From Pseudolysinimonas sp051954455 (GTDB lineage: Bacteria > Actinomycetota > Actinomycetes > Actinomycetales > Microbacteriaceae), in the NCBI RefSeq assembly GCF_051954455.1, contig NZ_JBQCHS010000006.1:71830-135829 (forward strand): 64,000 bases of DNA, written 5' to 3'. The position numbers were made by a program, and so were the translations under genes. The number at the start of each line of letters is the position of its first letter. Position 1 is the first letter of the stretch. Below are positions 1 through 7,793 of this stretch, piece after piece. The notes beneath the pieces were generated by a model. That model made no database searches. It was not told the origin of the DNA and saw only the letters and a program-made list of their open reading frames with translations.

Positions 1-57
1 TGGCAGAGCAGCCGGCTGTTAACCGGCAGGTTCTTGGTTCGAGTCCAAGTCGGGGAG
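1..57 (+). tRNA. tRNA-Asn (GTT), 5' end outside window
   Basis: The 3' part of a tRNA. The anticodon stem GCCGG/CCGGC closes a seven-base loop CTGTTAA, giving anticodon GTT. The T arm (CTTGG, loop TTCGAGT, CCAAG) and the 3' acceptor strand TCGGGGA with discriminator G57 follow. CCA is not encoded. The 5' acceptor strand and most of the D arm lie left of the window. Confidence 0.93.
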
Positions 58-77
58 CAACAGGGGGACGTGCCGAA

Positions 78-1637
78 ATGACACCGCCCGACGACCGTCC
101 CGCTCCGCCCGGAGCGGGCGCCGTCGACCGCATCCTCGCCGCGAACCGCGACGTCGTGCGCGACGGCCGCCGCCTCGTGCTGACGGGGGAACCGATCACG
201 CGCGAGCAGGCGACGATCGAGGATCTGCGGCTCGTCCGCGCCGCGCTCGACGCGGCCGACATCGACTACCTGCTCATTCGGGGCGAGCGCGACATCGCGG
301 TGCTCGCCGTCGACCGCGCGCGGCGTGACGACCTCGCGCGCGCGTTCGCGGAAGGATTCGCCACCGAACCGATGTACGCGCGCGAGCTCGGCGCCGGCAA
401 GCGCGCGGAGCGGCTGCTCGGGCGGGGGCGCCTGCCCGGCGACGACGCCGACGTCTTCCTCCTCTATCGACCGCGCGAGCGCGCCATGCGCGGGGTGTGG
501 CGGGCCGCCGACGCGGCCGTTCGCCTCGAGCTCTGGCACTTCGGCGACACCGAGATCGTCGCTCCCCGCCCGAGCGCACTGACCCGCCCGTACATCCGTC
601 GCGACGACGCGGTCGTCGCGACGACCGAGCGCTACGGCGAGCAGTGGCCGACCCTCGCCGGGATGTTCGACGAGCAGGTCGACGACATCGACTTCGACAT
701 CGACATCGTCTTCTCCTGGGTCGACGGCACGGAGCCCGGCTACCTCGCCGAACGCCGTCGCTACATGGAGGAGGCCGGGGTCCGGCCGCCCGACGAGGGC
801 GCGGCGCGCTACCGGCAGATCGACGAGCTCCGCTACGCGATGCGCAGCGCGCGCGCCTACGCGCCGTGGCTGCGCCGGATCCACCTGGTCACCGACTCCA
901 CGCCGCCCGCCTGGCTCGACGTCGACCACCCCGACATCCGGATCGTCCGCAGTGCGGACTTCTTCGCCGACCCCGCGGTGCTGCCGACCTTCAACTCGCA
1001 CGCCATCGAGGCGCAGCTGCACCGGATCCCGGGGCTGTCGGAGCACTTCCTCTACTCGAACGACGACATGTTCTTCGGTCGCCCGCTCGCGCCCATCACC
1101 TTCTTCTCGCCCGGCGGCGTCTCGCGCTTCATCGAGGCCACCTCCCGCATCGGACTCGGCGCGGCCCACCCGGACCGCACGGGGCACGACAACGCGATGC
1201 GCGTCAACCGCGCCCTCCTCCAGCGGCGCTTCGGACGCACGATCACGCGTCACCTGGAGCACGCGGCCGCCCCGCTCCGCCGCAGCGTGCTCGAGGAGCT
1301 GGAGGCCGAGTTCCCGGAGGACTTCGCGCGCACCGCCGCGACCCGCTTCCGCTCCGCGACCGACATCTCGGTGACGAACTCGCTCTACCACTACTACGCA
1401 CTGCTGACCGGGCGCGCGGTGCCGCAGACCGACGCGCGCGTGCGCTACGTGGAGACCACCCTCGCGGCGACCGCCGCATCGCTCCGGGACATCCAGCGCC
1501 ACCGCCGCGAGGACATGTTCTGCCTCAACGACGGCAGCGTGCCGGAGATCCCGGACGAGACCCGCGTGCGGCTCGTGACCCGGTTCCTCGAGCGGTACTT
1601 CCCGGTCCGCGCGCCGTGGGAGATCCCCGGCCGCTGA
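78..1637 (+). CDS. Stealth-family sugar-phosphate transferase
   Basis: A 519-residue protein. The first ~200 residues are not a domain I recognise. From about residue 208 the Stealth conserved regions appear: CR1 DIVFSWVDGT, CR2 with RQIDELRYAMRSARAYAPW and later FLYSNDDMFFGRPL (~324-338), then a CR3-like segment containing RTGHDNAMRVN. Stealth proteins are hexose-phosphate transferases of surface polysaccharide assembly, related to GlcNAc-1-phosphotransferase; the NDD motif is the usual catalytic site. The ATG has a good Shine-Dalgarno (AGGGGGA, 62-68). No other capsule gene is adjacent, so the acceptor is unknown. It starts 21 bp after tRNA-Asn. Confidence 0.85.
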   Translation: MTPPDDRPAPPGAGAVDRILAANRDVVRDGRRLVLTGEPITREQATIEDLRLVRAALDAADIDYLLIRGERDIAVLAVDRARRDDLARAFAEGFATEPMYARELGAGKRAERLLGRGRLPGDDADVFLLYRPRERAMRGVWRAADAAVRLELWHFGDTEIVAPRPSALTRPYIRRDDAVVATTERYGEQWPTLAGMFDEQVDDIDFDIDIVFSWVDGTEPGYLAERRRYMEEAGVRPPDEGAARYRQIDELRYAMRSARAYAPWLRRIHLVTDSTPPAWLDVDHPDIRIVRSADFFADPAVLPTFNSHAIEAQLHRIPGLSEHFLYSNDDMFFGRPLAPITFFSPGGVSRFIEATSRIGLGAAHPDRTGHDNAMRVNRALLQRRFGRTITRHLEHAAAPLRRSVLEELEAEFPEDFARTAATRFRSATDISVTNSLYHYYALLTGRAVPQTDARVRYVETTLAATAASLRDIQRHRREDMFCLNDGSVPEIPDETRVRLVTRFLERYFPVRAPWEIPGR

Positions 1638-1646
1638 GCGGCGGTG

Positions 1647-2594
1647 TCAGCGTCCGGCGCCGACGAGGTCGATCGGCCGGGTGCGGGTGTCGTCGTCCGG
1701 CCCGAGCGGGTCGCCCGGGATCCGGATGCCGAGCGCCGCGAGCCGCCGCGCGCTCTCGACCGCGTCGACGTGCGTGAGCGCCTCGGTCCGCTCGATCGGC
1801 ACGACCGCGTGGAGCACGGTCGTCGGGTACACCTGCACGAGGTTGAACGATCGGGCGCCGTCGCGGCCGCGGGTGCCGCCCGCGTCGACGAGGAGGTCCT
1901 GCGTGTAGCAGCTCGCCGAGGCGACTGACACGGGGATGCCGGCGAACGTCGCCGTCGAGGAGTAGTGCAGGTGGCCGCCGAGGATCGCGCGCACGTCGGT
2001 GCCGGTGAGCACCCGCGCGAGGGACGGCTGGTCGCGCAGCTCGACCGAGGCGGCGAGGTCGAGCACGCTCGGGATCGGCGGGTGGTGCAGGGCCAGGATC
2101 GTGCCGTCGAGCGCGGGCGTGGCGAGCTCCGCCGCCAGCCACTCCAGTTGGGACCGGGAGAGCTCCCCGTGGTGCGCGCCGGGGACCGAGGTGTCGAGCG
2201 TGATGATGCGCAGGCCGTCGAGGTGCAGCACCCGGTCGACGGGGGCGTCGCCCGGCTCGCCGAGGAGACCCGCACGGAACGCGGCGCGGTCGTCGTGGTT
2301 GCCCATGGCCCACACGATCGCGGCGCCGAGGCGCTCGGCCGCCGGCTCCACAATGCGCCGGATCCGCGCATACGCCTCCGGCTCGCCGAGGTCGGCGAGG
2401 TCGCCGGTGAAGACGAGGGCGTCCGGCCGGCGCCCGGTCTCCTCGAGCCGGGACATCAGCTCGCGGAGGTGCTGCTCCGCGTCGACGCGGCCGTAGAGCC
2501 GTCGGCCGCCGCCGAGAAGATGGGTGTCGCTGATGTGGACCAGCGTGTGATCCGGCCTCGGGTACTCGGCGTCGCGCACGACCATGGCGAACAT
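1647..2594 (-). CDS. Calcineurin-like metallophosphoesterase (CpdA-like)
   Basis: Metallophosphoesterase with the ordered metal-ligand motifs of the family: DTH (in LVHISDTHLL), GDLAD, GNHDD, a later ALHHPP and GGHLHY. This set matches the CpdA/3',5'-cyclic-nucleotide phosphodiesterase group; substrate is not proven. The reading frame stays open well upstream. I place the start at the ATG at 2594 (MFAMVVRDAEYP); ATG 2585 or ATG 2681 are possible and none has a clear ribosome site. The gene runs towards the Stealth gene, whose stop lies 9 bp away. Confidence 0.8.
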   Translation of the reverse strand: MFAMVVRDAEYPRPDHTLVHISDTHLLGGGRRLYGRVDAEQHLRELMSRLEETGRRPDALVFTGDLADLGEPEAYARIRRIVEPAAERLGAAIVWAMGNHDDRAAFRAGLLGEPGDAPVDRVLHLDGLRIITLDTSVPGAHHGELSRSQLEWLAAELATPALDGTILALHHPPIPSVLDLAASVELRDQPSLARVLTGTDVRAILGGHLHYSSTATFAGIPVSVASASCYTQDLLVDAGGTRGRDGARSFNLVQVYPTTVLHAVVPIERTEALTHVDAVESARRLAALGIRIPGDPLGPDDDTRTRPIDLVGAGR

Positions 2595-2654
2595 CGAAGC
2601 AGACGCGGGCGACCAGATGGTGAACGGCTCGCGGTTTGTCGGGGTGCCGATGTC

Positions 2655-2672
2655 GTACTCCTCCGGGAGTAC
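2655..2672. promoter_or_regulatory. Inverted repeat upstream of two-component genes
   Basis: Perfect 7-bp arms GTACTCC and GGAGTAC separated by four bases. It lies 56-73 bp before the histidine-kinase start codon, where a LuxR-type activator often binds, and the half-site GGAGTAC recurs twice at 4628-4666 behind the regulator gene. It may be the operator of the response regulator encoded at 3954. Confidence 0.5.
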
Positions 2673-2727
2673 CGGCGGCATCCCGCGGGCCGACGCCCGC
2701 TCGCACCCCGCCGCGTAGCATCGGGGC

Positions 2728-3957
2728 ATGCCCGGCCCCGACGTCCCTCGCGGGCGCGGGCCCGGCGGTCCTCCCGCCTGGGCGGAGGGCGGCCCGGGAT
2801 GGCATGGGCCCCACGTCCGCCTGCCGCGCGCGTTCACGCTCTGGGCGCCGGTGCTGGCGTCGTTCGCCGTGCAGGTGCCGTCCGCCGTCTGGATCGCCGC
2901 GTCGCAGGGCGGCTCGCACGCGATGCTGCTGCTCCTCGTCGGTATCGCGCTCGTGGGGCCGCTCGCGCTCATCGCCGCCCGGCGCTGGCCGGGGCCGGTC
3001 GTCGCGATCACCGCGGTCGCCGCCTCCGCCGACGTGGTGGTGAACCAGACGGGCGGCCCGCCGTACATCGCCCTCGCGTTCGCGATCGTCGGCGCCATCG
3101 TGCGCGGCGCCCGCGTGTGGGCATGGGTCTCGATCTCCGTCGCCTGGAGCGCGAGCATCATCGTCGCGCTCCACTTCGGCGGACCCCGCTTCGAAGGCCC
3201 GCGGCTGGTCGCGACGACCCTCGGCATCCTCATCGTCGTCGGGCTGGCGGAGGGGCTGCGCGCCCGGCGCGAGCGCTACGCGGAGTTCCGCCGCCGCGCC
3301 ACGGAGGCCCGGCAGAGCGAGCTGCAGGCCGAGCGCGTGCGCATCGCTCGCGAACTCCACGACGTCCTCGCGCACTCCCTCAGCCAGATCAACGTGCAGG
3401 CGGGCGTCGGGCTGCACCTCATGCAGAAGCAGCCGGAGAAGGCGGCGGAGGCGCTCGCCAGCATCAAGGACACCTCCAAGACCGCGCTCGAGGAGGTGCG
3501 GTCGGTGCTCGGCGTGCTGCGGGCCGAGAACGGCGCCGACCCCTCCGCCCCGCTCGTGCCGGAGCCCGGGCTCGACCGCCTCGGCGCGTTGACCGTGCCG
3601 GGGGTGCGCGTGGAGCTCGACGACCGACTCGACCACGCCGACGTGCCGCAGCCGGTGCAGTTCGCGATCTACCGGATCGTGCAGGAGTCGCTCACCAACG
3701 TCGGCCGACACGCCGCGGGGGCCTCGGTCGCGCGGGTCGCGCTGCGGCGCGACGACGACGGCTACCGCGTCGCGGTGCGCGACGACGGGCACGCGGCCCC
3801 CGCGAGCGGCGTCGCCGCGGAGTCGGGCGGCCGCGGCGTCCTCGGGATGCGGGAGCGCGCCGAGCTGCTCGGCGGCCGGCTCACGGCGGGGCCGGCCGCG
3901 GGCGGCGGCTTCGAGGTCGTCGCCGAACTCCCCGCCCGGATCGGAGCCCCCTCATGA
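2728..3957 (+). CDS. NarL/DesK-type sensor histidine kinase
   Basis: A 409-residue membrane kinase. After a Pro/Gly-rich N terminus there are about four to five membrane segments (residues ~35-165), a coiled linker, then the HisKA_3 dimerisation box with phospho-acceptor His211 (ARELHDVLAHSLSQ) and an HATPase domain with N box (QFAIYRIVQESLTNVGRHA) and G box (GRGVLGMRERAELLGG). The stop overlaps the ATG of the next gene (ATGA), so kinase and regulator are translationally coupled. The hexamer TAGCAT ends 6 nt before the start, suggesting a leaderless mRNA. The stimulus is unknown. Confidence 0.92.
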   Translation: MPGPDVPRGRGPGGPPAWAEGGPGWHGPHVRLPRAFTLWAPVLASFAVQVPSAVWIAASQGGSHAMLLLLVGIALVGPLALIAARRWPGPVVAITAVAASADVVVNQTGGPPYIALAFAIVGAIVRGARVWAWVSISVAWSASIIVALHFGGPRFEGPRLVATTLGILIVVGLAEGLRARRERYAEFRRRATEARQSELQAERVRIARELHDVLAHSLSQINVQAGVGLHLMQKQPEKAAEALASIKDTSKTALEEVRSVLGVLRAENGADPSAPLVPEPGLDRLGALTVPGVRVELDDRLDHADVPQPVQFAIYRIVQESLTNVGRHAAGASVARVALRRDDDGYRVAVRDDGHAAPASGVAAESGGRGVLGMRERAELLGGRLTAGPAAGGGFEVVAELPARIGAPS

Positions 3958-4616
3958 CCATCCGCGTCGCCCTCGCCGACGACCAGCAGCTGATCCGCGC
4001 GGGCTTCCGCAGCCTCCTCGAGGCGGAACCCGACCTCGAGGTCGTCGGCGAAGCCGCGACCGGACGCGAAGCCGTCGCACTCGTGACCCGCGAGAAGCCC
4101 GACGTGGTGCTCATGGACATCCGCATGCCCGACGGCGACGGGCTGTGGGCGACGGAGCGGATCGCGGCCGATCCCGCCCTCGACGGTACGCACGTCATCG
4201 TCGTCACGACCTTCGAGCTCGACGAGTACGTCGCGGAGGCGATCCGCGCGGGGGCGAGCGGATTCCTCGTCAAGGACACGGAACCCGTCGAGCTGATCCG
4301 CGCGGTCCACGTGGTCGCGGCCGGCGACGCGCTGCTCAGCCCCCGCGTGACGAAGCGTCTGCTGGAGCGCGTGGCCGGCTCGCTCTCCGCCCCGGCCGAC
4401 GACTCCGCGCTCGCCGTGCTCACCGACCGTGAGCGCGAGGTGCTGGCGCTCGTCGGGCAGGGCCTCACGAACGAGGAGATCGGCGGGCGGCTCTTCCTGA
4501 GCCCGCTCACCGCGAAGACGCACGTCTCGCGGATCATGTCGAAGCTCCTCGCGCGCGACCGGGTGCAGCTCGTGGTCGTCGCCTACGAGACGGGTCTGGT
4601 CGCCCCCGGTCGCTGA
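3954..4616 (+). CDS. NarL/FixJ-family response regulator
   Basis: A 220-residue protein with an N-terminal receiver domain (acidic pair DD at 9-10, phospho-acceptor Asp55 in VVLMDIRMPD, Lys in FLVKDTEP) and a C-terminal LuxR-type helix-turn-helix (LTDREREVLALVGQGLTNEEI...KTHVSRIMSKL). It is the cognate partner of the kinase with which it overlaps by 4 bp. The repeated GGAGTAC motif before the kinase gene and behind this gene is a plausible binding site for this protein (inference). Confidence 0.93.
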   Translation: MTIRVALADDQQLIRAGFRSLLEAEPDLEVVGEAATGREAVALVTREKPDVVLMDIRMPDGDGLWATERIAADPALDGTHVIVVTTFELDEYVAEAIRAGASGFLVKDTEPVELIRAVHVVAAGDALLSPRVTKRLLERVAGSLSAPADDSALAVLTDREREVLALVGQGLTNEEIGGRLFLSPLTAKTHVSRIMSKLLARDRVQLVVVAYETGLVAPGR

Positions 4617-4627
4617 CCGGCTCGGCG

Positions 4628-4666
4628 GGAGTACCCGAGCGCCGGATCCTGCTCCGAACGGAGTAC
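4628..4666. promoter_or_regulatory. Direct repeats of GGAGTAC before SHOCT gene
   Basis: GGAGTAC occurs at 4628-4634 and 4660-4666, 32 bp apart (about three helical turns, same face). The second copy is the right half of CTCCG-AA-CGGAG. The same word forms the dyad at 2655-2672. Together they suggest that the response regulator controls both its own operon and the downstream gene at 4763. Confidence 0.45.
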
Positions 4667-4762
4667 GCGGTTCGCTCCGCCGGGCAGATCCCCGCGCCGC
4701 GCCATCCGAGGAGAGTCGGGTCATCGGGTTCCGGAGGGAGCCCCCGTCGAAAGGATCCGCCC

Positions 4763-5122
4763 GTGCTCACCGCACTCATCTCGTCCGCCGCGGCTTCGCC
4801 CGCGCTGGCCAGCGCCGCCCTGTTCGCCCACGGGCCGTCGTGGCACCTGGCGTTCTTCCCGCTCTTCTTCCTGATCCCGGTGTTCTGGATCCTCGTGATC
4901 GCGCTCATCGTCGTGCTGGTGACGCGCGGCCGCCGGCGCGCCTGGGCCCGAGGCGGCTACGGCCCGTGGGGCGGCCCGTGGGGCCACGGCAGCGCCGGCA
5001 CGCGGAGCGCCGAGGCGACCCTCGCGCTGCGCTACGCCAACGGCGACATCGACGAGAAGGAGTACCGCGCGCGCCTCGAGGTGCTCCGCGCCGCCAATGG
5101 GCCGACGCCGCCGCAGGGCTAA
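4763..5122 (+). CDS. SHOCT-domain small membrane protein
   Basis: A 119-residue protein with one strong membrane segment (FPLFFLIPVFWILVIALIVV), a Gly/Trp/Arg-rich linker (ARGGYGPWGGPWGHG) and a C-terminal SHOCT motif (ATLALRYANGDIDEKEYRARL). SHOCT proteins are short membrane proteins of poorly known function, often near envelope-stress regulators. GTG start with GAAAGGA eight bases upstream. It sits between a two-component pair and an orphan kinase, and its upstream region carries GGAGTAC repeats, so it is a likely target of the neighbouring regulator. Confidence 0.82.
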   Translation: MLTALISSAAASPALASAALFAHGPSWHLAFFPLFFLIPVFWILVIALIVVLVTRGRRRAWARGGYGPWGGPWGHGSAGTRSAEATLALRYANGDIDEKEYRARLEVLRAANGPTPPQG

Positions 5123-5200
5123 CCCCGCGTCCTGAATCGCCCGCTCCCCGCACCCCGCCCGGGTCGGGGAGCGAGCGGCCCTCCCGCTAGTCTCGATCGC

Positions 5201-6079
5201 GTGAACGGGTGGCTGCGCGAGAACTCGGCGCTCCTCGTCCCGGCGCTCGCCGTGGTCGTCGGGGGGCTGCTCCTCGCGGCCCTCGTGCTCCTCGTCCTCT
5301 GGCTGGTCACGCGCCGCCGGTACCGCCGGGCGCTCCGCGAGCGGGTCGAGGCCGACCGCGACCGCCTCGACTTCGAGCTGCTGGCGGCCGAGCAGACCAG
5401 CCGGCTCCGCATCATCCGCGAACTGCACGAGCTGATCGTCCCGTCGCTCACCGCGATCGTCGCCCAGGCCGACGGCGCCCGCTTCGCGGCCACCGCCGAC
5501 CCCGCCGTGGCCGCGCGCACCGCCGCCGGCATCGCGGAGTCGGCGCGCACGACGCTCGGCGACCTGCGCCGCGTGGTCGACGTGGCGCGCGACGGCGAGG
5601 AGGAGGCCGGCCCGCAGCCGGGGCTGGACAGCCTCGGCGACCTCTTCGCAGTGATGCGCGATGCCGGGCTCGGGATCCGCGTCGAGGAGTCGGGAGAGCG
5701 GCTCTCGCTCACGCCCGGCGCCGAGCTCGCCGTGTACCGGATCCTGCAGGAGGCGCTCGCCAACGCGCTCGCCCACGGGGGAGCGGGCACGGAGGCGAAG
5801 GTGACGCTCCGCTGGACCGACCGCGGCCTCGAGGTCCTCGTCGACGACGACGGGGCGCGCCGCGACGCCGCGTCCGACGGCCGGGGCTACGGCCAGGACG
5901 ACGACCTCGCCGCGCTCACGGGGGAGCCGGTCGGGCGCGGCATCACCGAGATGCGGGAGCGCACCGAGATCTACGGCGGCGTCTTCCGCGCCTACGCCGT
6001 GCCCGGCATCGGCTTCTCGGTCTCGGCCGTGTTCCCCGCGCTCGCCCACCACAACGGCGTGCACGGCGTGCCCCTGTGA
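5201..6079 (+). CDS. Orphan sensor histidine kinase
   Basis: A 292-residue protein with one N-terminal membrane helix (residues ~10-36), a HisKA_3-like segment that keeps the phospho-acceptor (IIRELHELIVPSL, His76) and an HATPase domain with N box (AVYRILQEALANALAHGG) and a late GRGITEMRERTEIYGG. The motif is HEL rather than the usual HDxxxH, so activity may differ. No response regulator is adjacent; the nearest is at 3954. TAGTCT lies 7 nt before the GTG start, suggesting a leaderless transcript. Confidence 0.83.
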   Translation: MNGWLRENSALLVPALAVVVGGLLLAALVLLVLWLVTRRRYRRALRERVEADRDRLDFELLAAEQTSRLRIIRELHELIVPSLTAIVAQADGARFAATADPAVAARTAAGIAESARTTLGDLRRVVDVARDGEEEAGPQPGLDSLGDLFAVMRDAGLGIRVEESGERLSLTPGAELAVYRILQEALANALAHGGAGTEAKVTLRWTDRGLEVLVDDDGARRDAASDGRGYGQDDDLAALTGEPVGRGITEMRERTEIYGGVFRAYAVPGIGFSVSAVFPALAHHNGVHGVPL

Positions 6080-6097
6080 TCCCGGCGCCCGCCCGCG

Positions 6098-6847
6098 ATG
6101 CGCGCTGAGTCGCCCGCGGCCCGGGATCCCGAGCGGTCGCGCGCCGTGCGGGCGGCGCTCGCCGTCGGGATCGCGGTGGCCGCCTACGGCCTGTCGTTCG
6201 GCGCGCTCGCCACGGCCTCCGGTCTCGACGTGTGGCAGACCTGCGTGCTGAGCCTGTTCATGTTCTCGGGCGGATCGCAGTTCGCCGTGATCGGCGTGCT
6301 CGCCACCGGCGGCCTCGCCGCCGCGCCCGCCGCGATCGCCGGCTCGACCCTTCTCGGCGCCCGCAACGCGCTCTACTCGATGCGCATGGCGCCGATCATC
6401 GGCGGACCGTGGTGGCGTCGGCTCCTCGCGGCGCAGTGGACGATCGACGAGTCGACCGCGGTCGGCACGGCGCAGCCGACGCTCCGCGGGCAGCGGATCG
6501 GCTTCTGGATGACCGGGGCCGTGATCTACGTCGGCTGGAACCTCACCACCCTGATCGGCGCGCTCGTCGGCGACCTGCTCGGCGACGTCCGGATGTACGG
6601 GCTCGACGCCGCCGCGGCCGCCGCCTTCCTCGGGCTGCTCTGGCCGCGCCTGCGATCGCGTCAGCCGATCGCCGTCGCGGCCGCTGCGGCGGTGGTCGCG
6701 GCCCTGACGCTCCCGTTCCTGCCGCCCGGCGTGCCGGTGCTGCTCGCGGCGGCCGTCGCGGTCGTGGTCGGGATGACGAACTGGCTCGGCCCGCGGCCCG
6801 GCGACCCGGCGGCGGAGTCGGTCCTCGATCGGGATGCGGGCCTGTGA
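6098..6847 (+). CDS. azlC: AzlC-family branched-chain amino acid exporter subunit
   Basis: A 249-residue hydrophobic protein with the AzlC/LIV-E family pattern (AYGLSFGALATASGLDVWQ..., MFSGGSQFAVIGVL, GARNALYSMRM, WTIDESTA). AzlC is the large permease subunit that, with AzlD, exports branched-chain or related amino acids and analogues. The stop overlaps the GTG of azlD (GTGA), typical of the pair. It follows the orphan kinase by 18 bp and may share its transcript. Confidence 0.9.
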   Translation: MRAESPAARDPERSRAVRAALAVGIAVAAYGLSFGALATASGLDVWQTCVLSLFMFSGGSQFAVIGVLATGGLAAAPAAIAGSTLLGARNALYSMRMAPIIGGPWWRRLLAAQWTIDESTAVGTAQPTLRGQRIGFWMTGAVIYVGWNLTTLIGALVGDLLGDVRMYGLDAAAAAAFLGLLWPRLRSRQPIAVAAAAAVVAALTLPFLPPGVPVLLAAAVAVVVGMTNWLGPRPGDPAAESVLDRDAGL

Positions 6848-7164
6848 CCGCCTGGAACGTCGTCCTGCTCGCGTCGATCCTCGTGCTCGCGCTGAAGATC
6901 GCCGGCTACCTCGTGCCCGCGCGGCTCCTCGAGAAGCCGACGCCGGCCCGGGTCGCGACGCTCCTGACCGTCGCGCTCTTGTCGGCGCTCGTCGTGACCC
7001 AGACGATCCAGGGGAACGGAGGGCACCCGGTGTCGATCGACGCGCGGCTCCCGGCCCTCGGCGTCGCGGCGCTGCTGCTCGCGGTGCGGGCGCCGTTCAT
7101 CGTCGTGGTGCTGGCGGCGGCCGTCGTGGCGGCGGTCCTGCGGCTCCTGGGCTGGATGGCGTGA
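6844..7164 (+). CDS. azlD: AzlD-family exporter small subunit
   Basis: A 106-residue protein with three to four membrane helices and the AzlD pattern (LKIAGYLVPARLLEKPTPARVATLLTVALLSALVV, then ARLPALGVAALLLAVRAPF). It is the small partner of AzlC, with which it overlaps by 4 bp at a GTG start. Substrate specificity cannot be read from the sequence. Confidence 0.88.
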   Translation: MTAWNVVLLASILVLALKIAGYLVPARLLEKPTPARVATLLTVALLSALVVTQTIQGNGGHPVSIDARLPALGVAALLLAVRAPFIVVVLAAAVVAAVLRLLGWMA

Positions 7165-7185
7165 CACGCCGCCGCGACCCCGGCC

Positions 7186-7752
7186 TCACGGTTCGATCTG
7201 GTCGACCCCCGGGGTCCACGACCGGCCGGGGATGCCCCACGCCTTCCTCTTGACGACCTTGCCGAGCGAGCGCGCCTCGTCGAAGGCGAGGCGATCGGCG
7301 TAGAGGACGCCGTCGAGGTGGTCGTACTCGTGCTGGAAGATGCGCGCGAGCCAGCCCGAGGTGCGGATCTCGAAGGCCTGCCCGTCGAGGTCCGTGGCCT
7401 CCAGGATCGCGGCGGGGGAGCGGCGCAGGGGGAAGCGCTCGCCGGGGATCGAGAGGCAGCCCTCCGACTCGACCTCCTCGTCGAGCGGGCCGAGCGGCAT
7501 CGGTGCGATCCACAGTCGCGGGTTGATCGCGACACCCTCGCTCAGCTCGCCGTCCGCGACCTCGAAGGACCACACGAAGAGACGCAGCCCGACCCCGACC
7601 TGGGGCGCCGCGAGGCCCACGCCGGGGGCGGCGTGCATCGTCTCCACCATGTCGGCGACGAGGGTGCGCAGCTCGTCGTCCACGGCCTCGACCGGCGCGG
7701 CGACGGTGTGGAGGACGGGCTCTCCTGTGATCCGGATGGGCAACACGGCCAT
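7186..7752 (-). CDS. def: Peptide deformylase
   Basis: A 188-residue enzyme that removes the formyl group from the N-terminal Met of new proteins. All three family motifs are present: GVGLAAPQVG, EGCLS (metal Cys) and HEYDHLDG (two metal His plus catalytic Glu). The frame is open for 21 codons upstream, but ATG 7752 (MAVLPIRITGEPVLH) fits the family N terminus. On the minus strand TACCCT lies 6 nt before this ATG, indicating a leaderless transcript and supporting this start. Divergent from the transporter at 7794. Confidence 0.94.
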   Translation of the reverse strand: MAVLPIRITGEPVLHTVAAPVEAVDDELRTLVADMVETMHAAPGVGLAAPQVGVGLRLFVWSFEVADGELSEGVAINPRLWIAPMPLGPLDEEVESEGCLSIPGERFPLRRSPAAILEATDLDGQAFEIRTSGWLARIFQHEYDHLDGVLYADRLAFDEARSLGKVVKRKAWGIPGRSWTPGVDQIEP

Positions 7753-7793
7753 CCGGCCAGGGTATCGGCGCAACCGCCGGGTAGATTGCACGG
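7753..7793. promoter_or_regulatory. Divergent leaderless promoters, def and transporter
   Basis: Only 41 bp separate the two start codons. Minus strand: TACCCT (7759-7764 on the map) 6 nt before def ATG. Plus strand: TAGATT (7782-7787) 6 nt before GTG 7794. Neither gene has a Shine-Dalgarno, so both mRNAs probably begin at the start codon. The two promoters must overlap in their -35 regions. Confidence 0.55.

Noticed and set aside
1..1637. Integrated element at tRNA-Asn
   Set aside because: No integrase, no repeat of the tRNA 3' end within the window, and normal base composition.
1525..3792. 755-residue open frame on the minus strand
   Set aside because: It runs through the metallophosphoesterase and kinase genes in a wrong frame, is Arg/His/Pro-rich and has no domain; a shadow typical of G+C-rich DNA.
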